A stretch of 64,000 nt of DNA from Mycolicibacterium cosmeticum (GTDB taxonomy: Bacteria > Actinomycetota > Actinomycetes > Mycobacteriales > Mycobacteriaceae), in contig JACPVS010000020.1 in NCBI GenBank assembly GCA_016197365.1, positions 1 to 64,000 on the forward strand. Direction: 5' to 3'. Of this stretch, positions 1 through 8,308 are shown in pieces. Within the stretch, counting starts at the first letter, position 1. Each line of letters opens with the position of its first letter. Under the pieces are notes generated by a model. The model made no database searches and had not been told where the DNA came from. It was given only the letters and a program-made list of their open reading frames with translations. The position numbers and the translations under genes are program-made.

Positions 1-1883
1 GATCAGTGCGCCGGTGCTGGTGTTGATCACTCCGGCATAGGTGGTGGAGAGGCCGCCTTTGGCGCTCTGGTCGTTGATCAGGGTGACCAGGGCGCGGCCT
101 TTGGCGTAGAAGTTCAGGCCGCCGACGAGTTGGGTGTCGGGTTTGTCGATGGGGGTGGCGATCACGACGCCGGTGGCGGTGTTGATAAGGGTTATCAGTG
201 TGCGGTGGCGTAGTGGTCCTTGGCCGGGGGCGCCGCCGCTGGTGCCGGCGACATCGTCGGTGACCAACCAGACGCGGGTCTTCTTGTCGGTGAAGATCGG
301 TCCGGTGGTGGTGCCGTTGACCCGGGCCGGATCAGAAACCCACGCGCCGGTGCTCAGGTTCAACACCCCGAATCGGGTGCGGTCGAAAGCCATGTCGTTG
401 GTGGTGATGTAAGCACGGGCTTTCTTGCTGTCGAAGATGATGGGGCCTGCCAGCTCGGATCCGTCGGTAAATACCAATGGGCTGATCAGAGCGCCCGTGC
501 CGGTGTTGATCACTCCCACGGAAGTTTTCGAGACGCTACCTTTGGCGCTCTGGTCGTTGATCAGGGTCACCAGCGCGCGACCTTTGGCGTAGAAGTTCAG
601 GCCGTCGACGACCTGTCCGGCCGCCTTGATGGGGGTGGCGATCACGGCTCCGGTAGCGGCGTCGAGCAGGGTGACTTCGGCGCGGTGCTCCTGCGGGCCT
701 TGGCCGGGAAGACCACCGGCGACGTCGTCGACGACCAGCCAGACGCGGGAGTTCTTCTCGGTGAACACCGGACCGGTCGTTGTCCCGGTGGTCCGGAATG
801 GCTCGGCCACCCATTGACCGGTGGCGAGGTTCAGGACACCGAATTGGGTGCGGTCGGCGGTGATGTCGTTCGTGGTGATGTAGGCGTGGGTTTTCTTGCT
901 GTCGAACATGATTGGTGCGGCTAGTTCGGATCCGCCGGTGGAGGTCAGTGGGCTGATCAGTGCGCCGGTGCTGGTGTCGATGATGCCTATCGAGGTTGTC
1001 GAGGCGCCGCCTTTGGCGCTTTGGTCGTTGATCAGGGTGACCAGGGCGCGGCCTTTGGCGTAGAAGTTCAGGCCACCGACGAGTTGGGTGTCGGGTTTGT
1101 CGATGGGCGTGCCGATGACCGTGCCGGTGGTGGTGTTGATCAGGGTGAGCAGGGCTCGGTGGCGTAGGCCGCCCATGCCGGGGGTGCCGCCGGCGACATC
1201 GTCGGTGACCAGCCACACGCGGGCGTTCTTGTCGGTGAAGATCGGTCCGGTGGTGGTGCCGTTGACCCGGGCCGGATCGGAAATCCACGTGCCGGTACTC
1301 AAGTTCAACACCCCGAACTGGGTGCGGTCGAGCGCGATGTCGTTGGTCGTCACATAGGCGCGGGTTTTCTTGCTGTCGAACGTGATTGGTCCGGCGAGTT
1401 CGGATCCGCCGGTGGAGGCCAGTGGGCTGATCAGTGCGCCGGTGCTGGTGTCTATCACTCCGGCATAGGTGGTGGAGGCGCCGCCTTTGGCGCTCTGGTC
1501 GTTGATCAGGGTGACCAGGGCGCGGCCTTTGGCGTAGAAGTTCAGGCCGCCGACGAGTTGGGTGTCGGGTTTGTCGATGGGGGTGGCGATCACCGCGCCG
1601 GTGGTCGTGTTGATCAGGGTGGCGATGGTGCGGTGCCGCAAGCTACCGGTGCCGGGGGTACCGCCGGCGACATCGTCGGTGACCAACCAGACGCGAGAGT
1701 TCTTGTCGGTGAACACCGCCCCGGTGGTGGTGCCGTTGACCCGGACCGGAGCGGAGACCCACGCACCGGTACTCAAGTTCAACACCCCGAACTGGGCGCG
1801 GTCGAACGCGACGTCATTCGTCGTCACATAAGCCCGAGTCTTTGCACTGTTGAACACGACCGACCCGACCACCGAGCCGCCGA
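1..1883 (-). repeat. Tandem coding repeats of about 474 bp (three full units plus a partial one)
   Basis: The landmark TTCTTGCTGTCGAA (or a variant) recurs near 422, 893, 1367 and 1842, a spacing of about 471-475 bp. Long tracts are nearly identical at the base level: about 56-165 matches 1482-1600 almost perfectly and 1010-1120 closely. The third unit from the N-terminus (about 452-929) has diverged most, for example KAAGQVVDG where others have DKPDTQLVGG. Such similarity suggests recent duplication or gene conversion. Confidence 0.85.
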
Positions 1884-2754
1884 TCGTGACGGGGGTGGCG
1901 ACGGCAGCGCCGGCGCCATCCACGATGGCAAGCGCCAGCGTGCCCGACGTGGGTGAGACCTGCAGTGTCCGTTGGTTATCCAAGCGGTACTGCAACGCTC
2001 CTTCGTTGCCGACCGGCATCGGGTCGGGTGGTGCGCTCGAAAGGCTGGCGGCGGAGTGATGGCCGACGGCCGCCGAGGTGACTCGCCGGAAGAACAGCAA
2101 CAGCGACTCCAACGGTGCGGGTGCCGGCGTGGCGGGAGCGGGGCTGTCGGTCTCGATGTGCGCCGAGGTGGCCAAACGCAATTCGGACGAAGCCATGGTC
2201 GATGTGCGCACCGGGGTGGGCGCTGGAGCGGAATTGCCGGTGGTTGTTTCGCCCTTGTCTTTCACCGCCACCGCGACAACCGCCCGCTTGGCGACCGATC
2301 GTGAATCGGTCGCCTCCGATGGTGTCACCGTGGCGGTCTTCCGTGAGCGCGGAGCGGGATCGTGGGAGTCCGCCTCGGCGTTGGCGGGTGCGGATGCCTT
2401 GACGCGTTCGGCGGCTTTGGCGCCGCGCTTCTTGTGCGTGGGCGCAGGAGCATCGTCCTGCTCATCGGCATCGGCATCGGCGTCGACGTCGGCCTTCGGG
2501 CGTGTTGCTGACGGTGCGGTGGAATCGTGGGGAGCGGTGCTGGGCTTCCTTGTTTTCTTGGCCGGAATGGGATCACCTGTTGAATCGGCCGTCGTGCCAG
2601 CCGCGGTCGCATCATTGGAGACCGGTTCGGCGAAGGCGATCCCGTGGCCCGTCGTCATCGCGACACCCAGGCCCAGCGCGACCGCACCGGCGCCCATCCA
2701 CCGGTAGGGCTCTTGACCGCGCCGGAACGCGCGCGCTTTCTTCGGCGTGGTCAT
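1..2754 (-). CDS. Large secreted tandem-repeat surface protein, C-terminus outside the window
   Basis: The frame is open from an ATG at 2754 to the window edge (918 codons, no stop), so this is the N-terminal part of a larger protein. It starts with basic residues (KK, then RR) and a hydrophobic stretch (WMGAGAVALGLGVA) ending near AFA-EPV at about residue 43, a typical mycobacterial export signal. Residues about 45-290 are an Ala/Pro/Ser/Thr-rich linker with an acidic DADADAD tract. From about residue 290 there are tandem units of roughly 158 residues, each with TRAYVTTND, FGVLNLSTG, VNGTTTG, RVWLVTDDVAGG and GLNFYAKGRALVTLIND. These resemble YVTN-type beta-propeller strands, so an exported, possibly cell-surface adhesive or scaffold role is inferred. 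A GGGAGG lies about 12 nt before the ATG. The function is not known. Confidence 0.85.
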   Translation of the reverse strand, partial: MTTPKKARAFRRGQEPYRWMGAGAVALGLGVAMTTGHGIAFAEPVSNDATAAGTTADSTGDPIPAKKTRKPSTAPHDSTAPSATRPKADVDADADADEQDDAPAPTHKKRGAKAAERVKASAPANAEADSHDPAPRSRKTATVTPSEATDSRSVAKRAVVAVAVKDKGETTTGNSAPAPTPVRTSTMASSELRLATSAHIETDSPAPATPAPAPLESLLLFFRRVTSAAVGHHSAASLSSAPPDPMPVGNEGALQYRLDNQRTLQVSPTSGTLALAIVDGAGAAVATPVTIGGSVVGSVVFNSAKTRAYVTTNDVAFDRAQFGVLNLSTGAWVSAPVRVNGTTTGAVFTDKNSRVWLVTDDVAGGTPGTGSLRHRTIATLINTTTGAVIATPIDKPDTQLVGGLNFYAKGRALVTLINDQSAKGGASTTYAGVIDTSTGALISPLASTGGSELAGPITFDSKKTRAYVTTNDIALDRTQFGVLNLSTGTWISDPARVNGTTTGPIFTDKNARVWLVTDDVAGGTPGMGGLRHRALLTLINTTTGTVIGTPIDKPDTQLVGGLNFYAKGRALVTLINDQSAKGGASTTSIGIIDTSTGALISPLTSTGGSELAAPIMFDSKKTHAYITTNDITADRTQFGVLNLATGQWVAEPFRTTGTTTGPVFTEKNSRVWLVVDDVAGGLPGQGPQEHRAEVTLLDAATGAVIATPIKAAGQVVDGLNFYAKGRALVTLINDQSAKGSVSKTSVGVINTGTGALISPLVFTDGSELAGPIIFDSKKARAYITTNDMAFDRTRFGVLNLSTGAWVSDPARVNGTTTGPIFTDKKTRVWLVTDDVAGTSGGAPGQGPLRHRTLITLINTATGVVIATPIDKPDTQLVGGLNFYAKGRALVTLINDQSAKGGLSTTYAGVINTSTGALI

Positions 2755-3170
2755 CTCCGACTGCCTCCCGCACGTGTGTGAAACTCCTGCTCAGCGAGTA
2801 TCGGGGCCTCTTGGTGGGTGGGCGTGCGTAGTTGGGTACGTGAATGGGAACGCGGGCGCCGAAGGTGCAAGGGAAAGCGGCGCTCGCCTTAGCTGAGATC
2901 TTTCAAGGACGTCAATTGTTGCACTCGGACACCTATTCGGACGTGGGCGAAGTTGATTGCCAGCACGTTCCTCTTTGCCGCGCGTGCAGCGGGGCGGCGG
3001 GCGTCATTTCAGCGAACTGGCCACCTGACGCCTCGAGATACTGGGCACGCGAAAGTTTGCCTCACCGCGGATGCGCGATTCCGATACCGCCGGACATGAC
3101 TCTCAGGATCCACTAATGTGACTTTGCGGCCGCTTGACAACCGGCACCACCTTGCGCAGGGGAGAAGATC
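2755..3170. other. Intergenic region between divergent genes (repeat protein and glycosidase)
   Basis: This 416-base stretch separates two divergently transcribed exported-protein genes, so it should hold both promoters. No convincing coding potential or long inverted repeat was seen. An AGGGGAGA at 3158-3165 is a good ribosome binding site for the ATG at 3171. A TTGACA lies at 3134-3139, close to the glycosidase start; no paired -10 box is convincing. Confidence 0.5.
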
Positions 3171-5186
3171 ATGCGGGCAGACGTGTTCGGAATGTTCTGG
3201 CGGCGAATGGTTCCCGGGGTTGTCGTGGTCATGGGGCTGGCGCTCATCGGTGGCACCGCTGAACGACAGATCGTCGTCGCGCGTCAGGTTGCGCTGGCGG
3301 CCGCGATCGACGAATCGCCGAACACGATCGGACTCGCCGACTCGAACCTGAGCCGGCTGGGCACGCATGAAGCGATCGACGAGCAGCTCAAGATGATGCA
3401 CGACATCGGCATCCAGAACGTGCGTATCGGTATCTCTTGGGCAACACTGCAACTCACAGATGGTGGCAACTACAACTGGAGACTCACCGACTACGACTAT
3501 GTCGTGAACAGGGCCGAGGATTACGGCATGGGCGTGCTCGCCGTGCTGCACGAGACCCCGACGTGGGCGGGCGACAAAGTCCTCTCGGGTATGCCCGACG
3601 ATGTGGAGAAGTTCGGCGATTTCGTCACCGAAGTGGCGACGCATTTCGACGGCAGGATTTCGGCTTACGAGGTCTGGAACGAACCCAATGCGAAGTTCTT
3701 CCTGGACCCGGTGAACCCGGAGAACTACACCAAACTGTTGATCGAGGCACACGATCGCCTCAAGAGTGTCGACCAGGACATCACTGTCATCGGCGGCGTG
3801 CTGGGCTTCGGATTTTCCTTGCCCAGCCCCACTGATCCTTCGACCACCATGAACCCGGTGACATTCCTCGAACGGATGTACGCGGCCGGCGCCCAGGGCA
3901 ACTTCGACGCGCTGAGCTTCCATCCCTATAAGCCCGACATCAAATTCTCCGACCAAGTGGGAGATCCGCTCACCCCCCGCGGGCAGTTGGAGGAACTGCG
4001 AACCCTGATGGCGCGCCATGGCGACGAGGGTTTGAAGATCTGGGCCACCGAATACGGCCTGCCGACCCCCGCGATAGACCCGACGGACCCGGCCTACATC
4101 TCGCCCGAGAAGCAGGCCGAATTCATCAAGGATTTCCTCGAAAACTGGGGAAAAGTAGAGGGAACCGGGCCGATCTTCATCTACTCGACGCGCGATCTGG
4201 ACACCGGAAGTGACGAAGAGCAAGACACCTACGGCATCTGGGAAACGGACTGGACACCCAAGCCGGCCGTCGAGGTCATCAAGGACTTCATTGCAGCCCA
4301 AAACGGCAATCCGATCATCGACTTCATCCGCAATGCCATCGTGAATCTCGCGAAGATCACGGGCGCTGTGATCAAGGGCATCGTCAACGTGACGGTCGGC
4401 ATCGTCAACGCCCTGGTGGACGCCACCGTGTGGGTCGTCAAGACCATTGCCAAGGTCGCGGGTGCGGTGGTGCAGGGCATCGTCGACATCGCCAAGCGCA
4501 TCGGCACTGCCATCTGCAACACCGTGCATGCCGTGGTGACTCGCATCCAGGACTTCTTCAACCGCAATGAGCCGGCCACCGCCCCGGCCGCGCTGATCGG
4601 GGCCCGGTCCTTGCGTGCCGCCTCGACGGCGCTGACCACCACCGCTGCCGAAGACGGCACCGCGCCGGTCGCCAAGGACCACGAGCCACTCACTCCGGCA
4701 GTAGATCTGGATGAACCCACCGGGCTGAAGCCCACCGTGACCGCCGAGCCGACGGCTGAGCTCACCACAGAGGCCAAACCCACCGTGACCGCCGAGCCGA
4801 CGGCTGAGCTCACCACAGAGGCCAAACCCACCGCGACCGCCGAGCCGAAGCCCACCGCGACCGCCGAGCCGAAGCCCACCGCGACCGCCGAGCCGAAGCC
4901 CACCGCGAACCCGACCGCCGAGCCCACCACCAAGGCGACCGTCACCAAGGAGACCGAAAAGCCGGTCACACCGTCGACCAAGGATCCGAAGGACACCGAC
5001 GACGCCACCGAGGCCACGAAAACCGACACCATCAAGAAAGACGATGACCCGACGGCGAAAACCGGCACCACCACGACGTCGACCAAGGTGAATACCACCA
5101 CCAGCGGGTCCGCGGCGGGCACCTCGGGCCAGGAATCGTCGCCGGGCGCCGGGGTCAAAGCCAGCTCGGCCAGCGCAACCGAGTAG
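3171..5186 (+). CDS. Secreted clan-A glycoside hydrolase (GH39/GH5, PslG-like) with long C-terminal extension
   Basis: The protein has 671 residues. Residues 1-45 form an N-terminal signal or anchor (MVPGVVVVMGLALIGG). Residues about 50-375 are a TIM-barrel glycosidase: the acid/base motif is VWNEPN (Glu171) and the nucleophile motif is WATEYG (Glu294), with the aromatic/His motif SFHPY between. This fits retaining clan-A enzymes such as PslG-like GH39 endoglycosidases. Residues about 381-465 form an unusually regular hydrophobic/amphipathic helical segment without prolines, and residues about 510-671 are Thr/Pro/Lys/Glu-rich with tandem repeats, probably wall-spanning. A paralogue lies at 18727-20313. 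The substrate (own exopolysaccharide, arabinogalactan or LAM, or host glycan) cannot be read from sequence. The start is supported by AGGGGAGA five bases upstream. Confidence 0.85.
   Translation: MRADVFGMFWRRMVPGVVVVMGLALIGGTAERQIVVARQVALAAAIDESPNTIGLADSNLSRLGTHEAIDEQLKMMHDIGIQNVRIGISWATLQLTDGGNYNWRLTDYDYVVNRAEDYGMGVLAVLHETPTWAGDKVLSGMPDDVEKFGDFVTEVATHFDGRISAYEVWNEPNAKFFLDPVNPENYTKLLIEAHDRLKSVDQDITVIGGVLGFGFSLPSPTDPSTTMNPVTFLERMYAAGAQGNFDALSFHPYKPDIKFSDQVGDPLTPRGQLEELRTLMARHGDEGLKIWATEYGLPTPAIDPTDPAYISPEKQAEFIKDFLENWGKVEGTGPIFIYSTRDLDTGSDEEQDTYGIWETDWTPKPAVEVIKDFIAAQNGNPIIDFIRNAIVNLAKITGAVIKGIVNVTVGIVNALVDATVWVVKTIAKVAGAVVQGIVDIAKRIGTAICNTVHAVVTRIQDFFNRNEPATAPAALIGARSLRAASTALTTTAAEDGTAPVAKDHEPLTPAVDLDEPTGLKPTVTAEPTAELTTEAKPTVTAEPTAELTTEAKPTATAEPKPTATAEPKPTATAEPKPTANPTAEPTTKATVTKETEKPVTPSTKDPKDTDDATEATKTDTIKKDDDPTAKTGTTTTSTKVNTTTSGSAAGTSGQESSPGAGVKASSASATE
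4731..4898 (+). repeat. Perfect 48-bp and 24-bp tandem coding repeats
   Basis: Two identical 48-bp units (4731-4778 and 4779-4826) encode a 16-residue PTVTAEPTAELTTEAK unit. They are followed by three 24-bp units (4827-4850, 4851-4874, 4875-4898) encoding PTATAEPK. They form the low-complexity tail of the glycosidase. Copy number probably varies between strains. Confidence 0.9.
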
Positions 5187-5993
5187 TCAGCCGAGCTGCG
5201 GAGGGAGCCGTATCGCCACCAACGGATGCGCGGCGATCCGGCTGTTCAACGCCCGCCATTCGTGCAACGTGGGGGCCAGGATGCCGGTCGGGTCTCCTCG
5301 ATGGATCGCGCCCACCAGGGCGTCCCGCGACGCCCCCGACGTTCGTAACTTCTCCGGCGGCAGTGGATAAATACCCTGTAGGCCAATCGATTCCACCTCG
5401 GTGCATAGCCGCTCGATGTGCGCGACGTCCGTTTCGCCGCTTCCCAGGACCACGCAGGCCCACGGCGCCGCGATCTCGATGGCCGCTGGGGTGTTGTCGC
5501 GTTCGGCATAGCAGAACCAGACGGCTTGGCCGCCCGGCGCCGGGGGCCAAGAGTCGGGCAATGGCGGCGTCCGGCACAACACCCAGTCCGGCGCTGCGGT
5601 GGTGTCCGCCCAGGCCTGGTCCACCAGGAATTGCATGTTGACTCCTGGCGGTCGAGATAACTTGGGCTGCAACATCTTCAACTTTCGCGCTAGCACCACG
5701 GCCGGCGGCGACGCACCGAGCGCCGGGGCCAGCAGCAGCCACGCCCACAACCACCCGGCAGCGATGCCGCGGTCATCGAGCGTGGCCAACACCGTGCACA
5801 CCGCTTGCACAATCCACAGCGGCCCGAGCACGATCAACGCCGAGAACCCGATCGCGACGCCGCCCTCCCAGCGCATAGAGTCATCGCTCGACTCCATGAT
5901 TCTGGCGGCGACCACGGCCACGACCGCAAAGATGACCAACCCGAGCAGCAGCGCGACCACATCCGTCACCGACACGTCGTCAGCATGCCCCAC
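5187..5993 (-). CDS. Membrane protein of unknown function
   Basis: A 268-residue protein that I do not recognise. Three hydrophobic segments are visible in the N-terminal 100 residues (VVALLLGLVIFAVVAVVAA; VAIGFSALIVLGPLWIVQAV; GWLWAWLLLAPALGA). About 160 soluble residues follow, including WVLCRTPPLPDSW and IERLCTEVESIGLQGIYPLPPEKL. The stop codon abuts the stop of the convergent glycosidase gene. The GTG start at 5993 falls inside an inverted repeat shared with the divergent ankyrin gene. A GTG at 5975 (VSVTDVV) would leave that repeat intergenic and may be the true start. No enzyme motif is evident. Confidence 0.7.
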   Translation of the reverse strand: MGHADDVSVTDVVALLLGLVIFAVVAVVAARIMESSDDSMRWEGGVAIGFSALIVLGPLWIVQAVCTVLATLDDRGIAAGWLWAWLLLAPALGASPPAVVLARKLKMLQPKLSRPPGVNMQFLVDQAWADTTAAPDWVLCRTPPLPDSWPPAPGGQAVWFCYAERDNTPAAIEIAAPWACVVLGSGETDVAHIERLCTEVESIGLQGIYPLPPEKLRTSGASRDALVGAIHRGDPTGILAPTLHEWRALNSRIAAHPLVAIRLPPQLG

Positions 5994-6008
5994 GCGTACG
6001 GCATGCTG
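5981..6008. promoter_or_regulatory. Inverted repeat between divergent genes
   Basis: Perfect 9-bp arms CAGCATGCC and GGCATGCTG are separated by 10 bases. The repeat lies between or over the start codons of the membrane protein (minus) and the ankyrin protein (plus), whose annotated starts are only 20 bases apart. It is a candidate shared operator. Confidence 0.5.
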
Positions 6009-6013
6009 AAGAC

Positions 6014-6967
6014 GTGCCGGAACAGCTGGTCGAATATCAGGAGGGCTACGCCCGGGTCATCGTGTCGCGCAACGGTGATGAGCTGATGTTCTGGTCGGAC
6101 TTCGACGACAACGGCCGGTCGATCCAGTCGGAGTCCCGGATCGCCGTCGCTGATTTCCTCGCCAAGGGCGAGGGGCCGTGGCCGTGGTACGACCTCACCG
6201 ATCGCCGCGACGGAGCGCTGAAGGTGCTCGGCGCACTCGGTGTCGCGCCGCCGGCGTGGACGGAGCCACTGCCCGCCGACGTCCTCGAACTCTTCAACCG
6301 CGCCCAGAACGGTTGGGCGTCGGTGGCAGATCTGCTGGCCCGCGGCGTCGGGGCCGACGTGCTCGACCCGTGTGGTGCATCCGCGCTCTGGTACGCGGTG
6401 CGGTCCTTACAGGAGGGCGCCGCCCTGGTCCTCGTCGACGCGGGCGCCGATGCTGCCCGGCGCATCGAACTGTCGGCGCGCGGGGAGCGATTCACGACGA
6501 TCCTGCACGAGATCGTCATCCTCGGCCGGACTGTCGCGCTCGCCCGGGCACTCGGCCGGGGTACCGACCCGACGGTGCGTGACTCCGAGGGCGCGACGCC
6601 CCTGCACGTGCTCGGCGACCGATCCGACCATCTCAATCCGGGCATCGTTCGAGCTCTGGTCACTGCCGGCGCGGATGTCGACGCCCAAGGCACCGGCGGC
6701 GGACGGCCCATCGAGGCGGCGGCGCGGCGGCTGCTGCCCGCGACCGTGGGCACCATGCTCGAGCTGGGTGCTCAGCCGGCACGCGCACTCGACGCCTTGT
6801 TGGTGTGGTGGTCGGTGAACATCCGGTGGGCGGGTTATCGCGCCGCCGAGGTGTTGAGTGTCGTCGAGATCCTGCGCGCCGGGGGAGCGGTGGTCACCGA
6901 CCGGCACTGCGAGTTGGCTGCCGAGGCCGGGGTCGGCTCGATCTGCGCGGCGTTGACGATTGGCTGA
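6014..6967 (+). CDS. Ankyrin-repeat protein
   Basis: A 317-residue soluble protein with a GTG start and no strong ribosome binding site, so it may be leaderless. The N-terminal 85 residues (DELMFWSDFDDNGRS, GPWPWYDLTDRRDGA) match no family I know. Residues about 95-290 contain ankyrin-like units: ASALWYAVRSLQEGAALVLVDAGAD, ATPLHVLGDRSD followed by IVRALVTAGADVDAQ, and RPIEAAARRLLPATVGTMLELGA. There is no signal peptide or membrane segment, so it is likely a cytoplasmic binding protein. It is divergent from the membrane protein at 5187-5993, and the two may form a regulated pair. The partner is unknown. Confidence 0.75.
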   Translation: MPEQLVEYQEGYARVIVSRNGDELMFWSDFDDNGRSIQSESRIAVADFLAKGEGPWPWYDLTDRRDGALKVLGALGVAPPAWTEPLPADVLELFNRAQNGWASVADLLARGVGADVLDPCGASALWYAVRSLQEGAALVLVDAGADAARRIELSARGERFTTILHEIVILGRTVALARALGRGTDPTVRDSEGATPLHVLGDRSDHLNPGIVRALVTAGADVDAQGTGGGRPIEAAARRLLPATVGTMLELGAQPARALDALLVWWSVNIRWAGYRAAEVLSVVEILRAGGAVVTDRHCELAAEAGVGSICAALTIG

Positions 6968-7135
6968 CACTGCATTCTAATTAGCTGTGACTCCGCCTGG
7001 GCGGAACTGTACTTGCATGAGCAAAGTTGTTTGTCGCGATCATTGATCGAGAAGTGCAGCCTGAAAGCGGAGCTGTCACTCATGGGCTAAGTTTGCTAGA
7101 AATGAACGCAAGGCGGGCTAGTTAGCTAATGGGAC

Positions 7136-7318
7136 ATGAGGGCAGCGGGGATGGCTCGACTCGGGGAATGGCTCAACGAGCCTGACCAGTTCGACGTGAT
7201 GACTGCTGTCCTGCACCACCGCGGGATGATCCGCCCGACCCGCATGCTCATGGCGCTGGTCGCGGCATCGGCGGCACTCACCCCCATCTCGCTCCTCATC
7301 CCATGTACGGCGATGTGA
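7136..7318 (+). pseudogene. N-terminal fragment of the diguanylate cyclase (frameshifted)
   Basis: This 60-residue frame (EWLNEPDQFDVMTAVLHHRG, then the hydrophobic LMALVAASAALTPISLL) looks like the usual start of mycobacterial membrane diguanylate cyclases: a 'QPDQFDW...RPTR' segment and a first membrane helix. It stops at 7316-7318, and the GGDEF reading frame takes over from an overlapping ATG at 7303. One base appears to be missing, perhaps in the C tracts at 7281-7285 or 7300-7302. Alternatives are a sequencing error, a true mutation, or a coupled upstream ORF. Confidence 0.6.
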
Positions 7319-8223
7319 CGATCGAGATCGTTCTGGTCAGCTTGCTCGGCGGCGGACTGGCATGTGTGATGACGTGGTTCTGGCTCACGCGGTGGCCCAC
7401 CCAGCGCGTATCCCTGATCTCGGTTCTCATCGGCACCGTGTGCGTCGCGGCGTTCAGCATCTGCCAACCGACGTCCGCCCTCGCGGTGCTGACCTGCACT
7501 GCCGCTGCGATCACCGGCGGCTACATCGGCTTCTTCCACAACACCCGGGCGCTGCTGTTCAACATGGTCGTCGGCTTGTCCGCATCCGCATTCGCGGCGT
7601 ATCGACTGGCCGGCGAAACCGACCTCGCGACCGCCACCGCCGCGTTCTGGATCATGTGGCTGATCAACACGACGGTGCCGCTCGCCATCCGCGGCACGTC
7701 GGGGGCCATGAGCCACTACGCTATTCGCTCCGACGAGGACCCGTTGACCGGACTGCTCAACCGACGAGCATTCCTGGAGATCGTCGAACGACGATTGATC
7801 GCCGAGATGGTCAGTGACCACCTCGTGGTGATCATGGTCGACCTCGACGACTTCAAGCGCGTCAACGACACGCACGGGCACGCGGAGGGCGACCGGGTGC
7901 TGCTGCGGGTCGCCGACATCCTGCGCGAGCACGCGCCCGTCAATTCGGCCATCTGCCGGGCCGGGGGTGAGGAGTTCCTGATCGCGGTGGCCGCGCACAC
8001 CGAGGAGGCGGCGGCCATCGCGACGCCGCTGTGCGAAGCGATCGCCGCCCGGCTCGGCGATGTCAGTGCCAGCGTCGGCGTTGCTGCGGCGCCGCGGCAC
8101 AGTGTGCAGGCCGCGTCACGCCCGGTCGAGCTGATCGACGAGCTCATCGGCGCGGCCGATCTGGCGATGTATGAGGCCAAGCGAAGCGGTGGCAACCGCG
8201 TCGTGGTCGGCGCCCGTCCGTAG
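7303..8223 (+). CDS. Membrane-anchored diguanylate cyclase (GGDEF), main part
   Basis: This 306-residue frame has four or more N-terminal hydrophobic segments (VLVSLLGGGLACVMTWFW to about residue 130), then a GGDEF domain from about residue 145. That domain has the conserved DPLTGLLNRRAF start, the metal-binding VDLDDFKRVND, THGHAEGD, the active-site GGEEF, and the closing DLAMYEAKRSGGNRV. It should make cyclic di-GMP from GTP. The RxxD inhibitory site expected five residues before GGEEF is absent (PVNS), so product inhibition there is unlikely. No EAL domain is present. The natural N-terminus seems to lie in another frame upstream (7136-7318), so the intact protein would be about 360 residues. 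Confidence 0.88.
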   Translation: MYGDVTIEIVLVSLLGGGLACVMTWFWLTRWPTQRVSLISVLIGTVCVAAFSICQPTSALAVLTCTAAAITGGYIGFFHNTRALLFNMVVGLSASAFAAYRLAGETDLATATAAFWIMWLINTTVPLAIRGTSGAMSHYAIRSDEDPLTGLLNRRAFLEIVERRLIAEMVSDHLVVIMVDLDDFKRVNDTHGHAEGDRVLLRVADILREHAPVNSAICRAGGEEFLIAVAAHTEEAAAIATPLCEAIAARLGDVSASVGVAAAPRHSVQAASRPVELIDELIGAADLAMYEAKRSGGNRVVVGARP

Positions 8224-8308
8224 GGATTCGGCGCTCCGTTCTCTGACGCGAAGCGACCCCGCCCGCTAGCGTTGAGCTCCGCGCAATGCGGACGAGGGGA
8301 GGCGGGGC

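Noticed and set aside
134..2707. Several plus-strand open frames (for example 220-924, 1558-1956, 2078-2707) opposite the repeat protein
   Set aside because: They recur with each repeat unit and are shadows of the minus-strand gene, which has an unbroken 918-codon frame with signal peptide.
2844..3116. A 90-codon frame upstream of the glycosidase
   Set aside because: There is no recognisable domain or signal and it lies in the promoter region between divergent genes.
3009..4682. A 557-codon minus-strand frame across the first glycosidase
   Set aside because: It is antisense to a protein with clear catalytic motifs; its sequence (rich in H, R, D, G) is typical of reverse-frame shadows in high-GC DNA.
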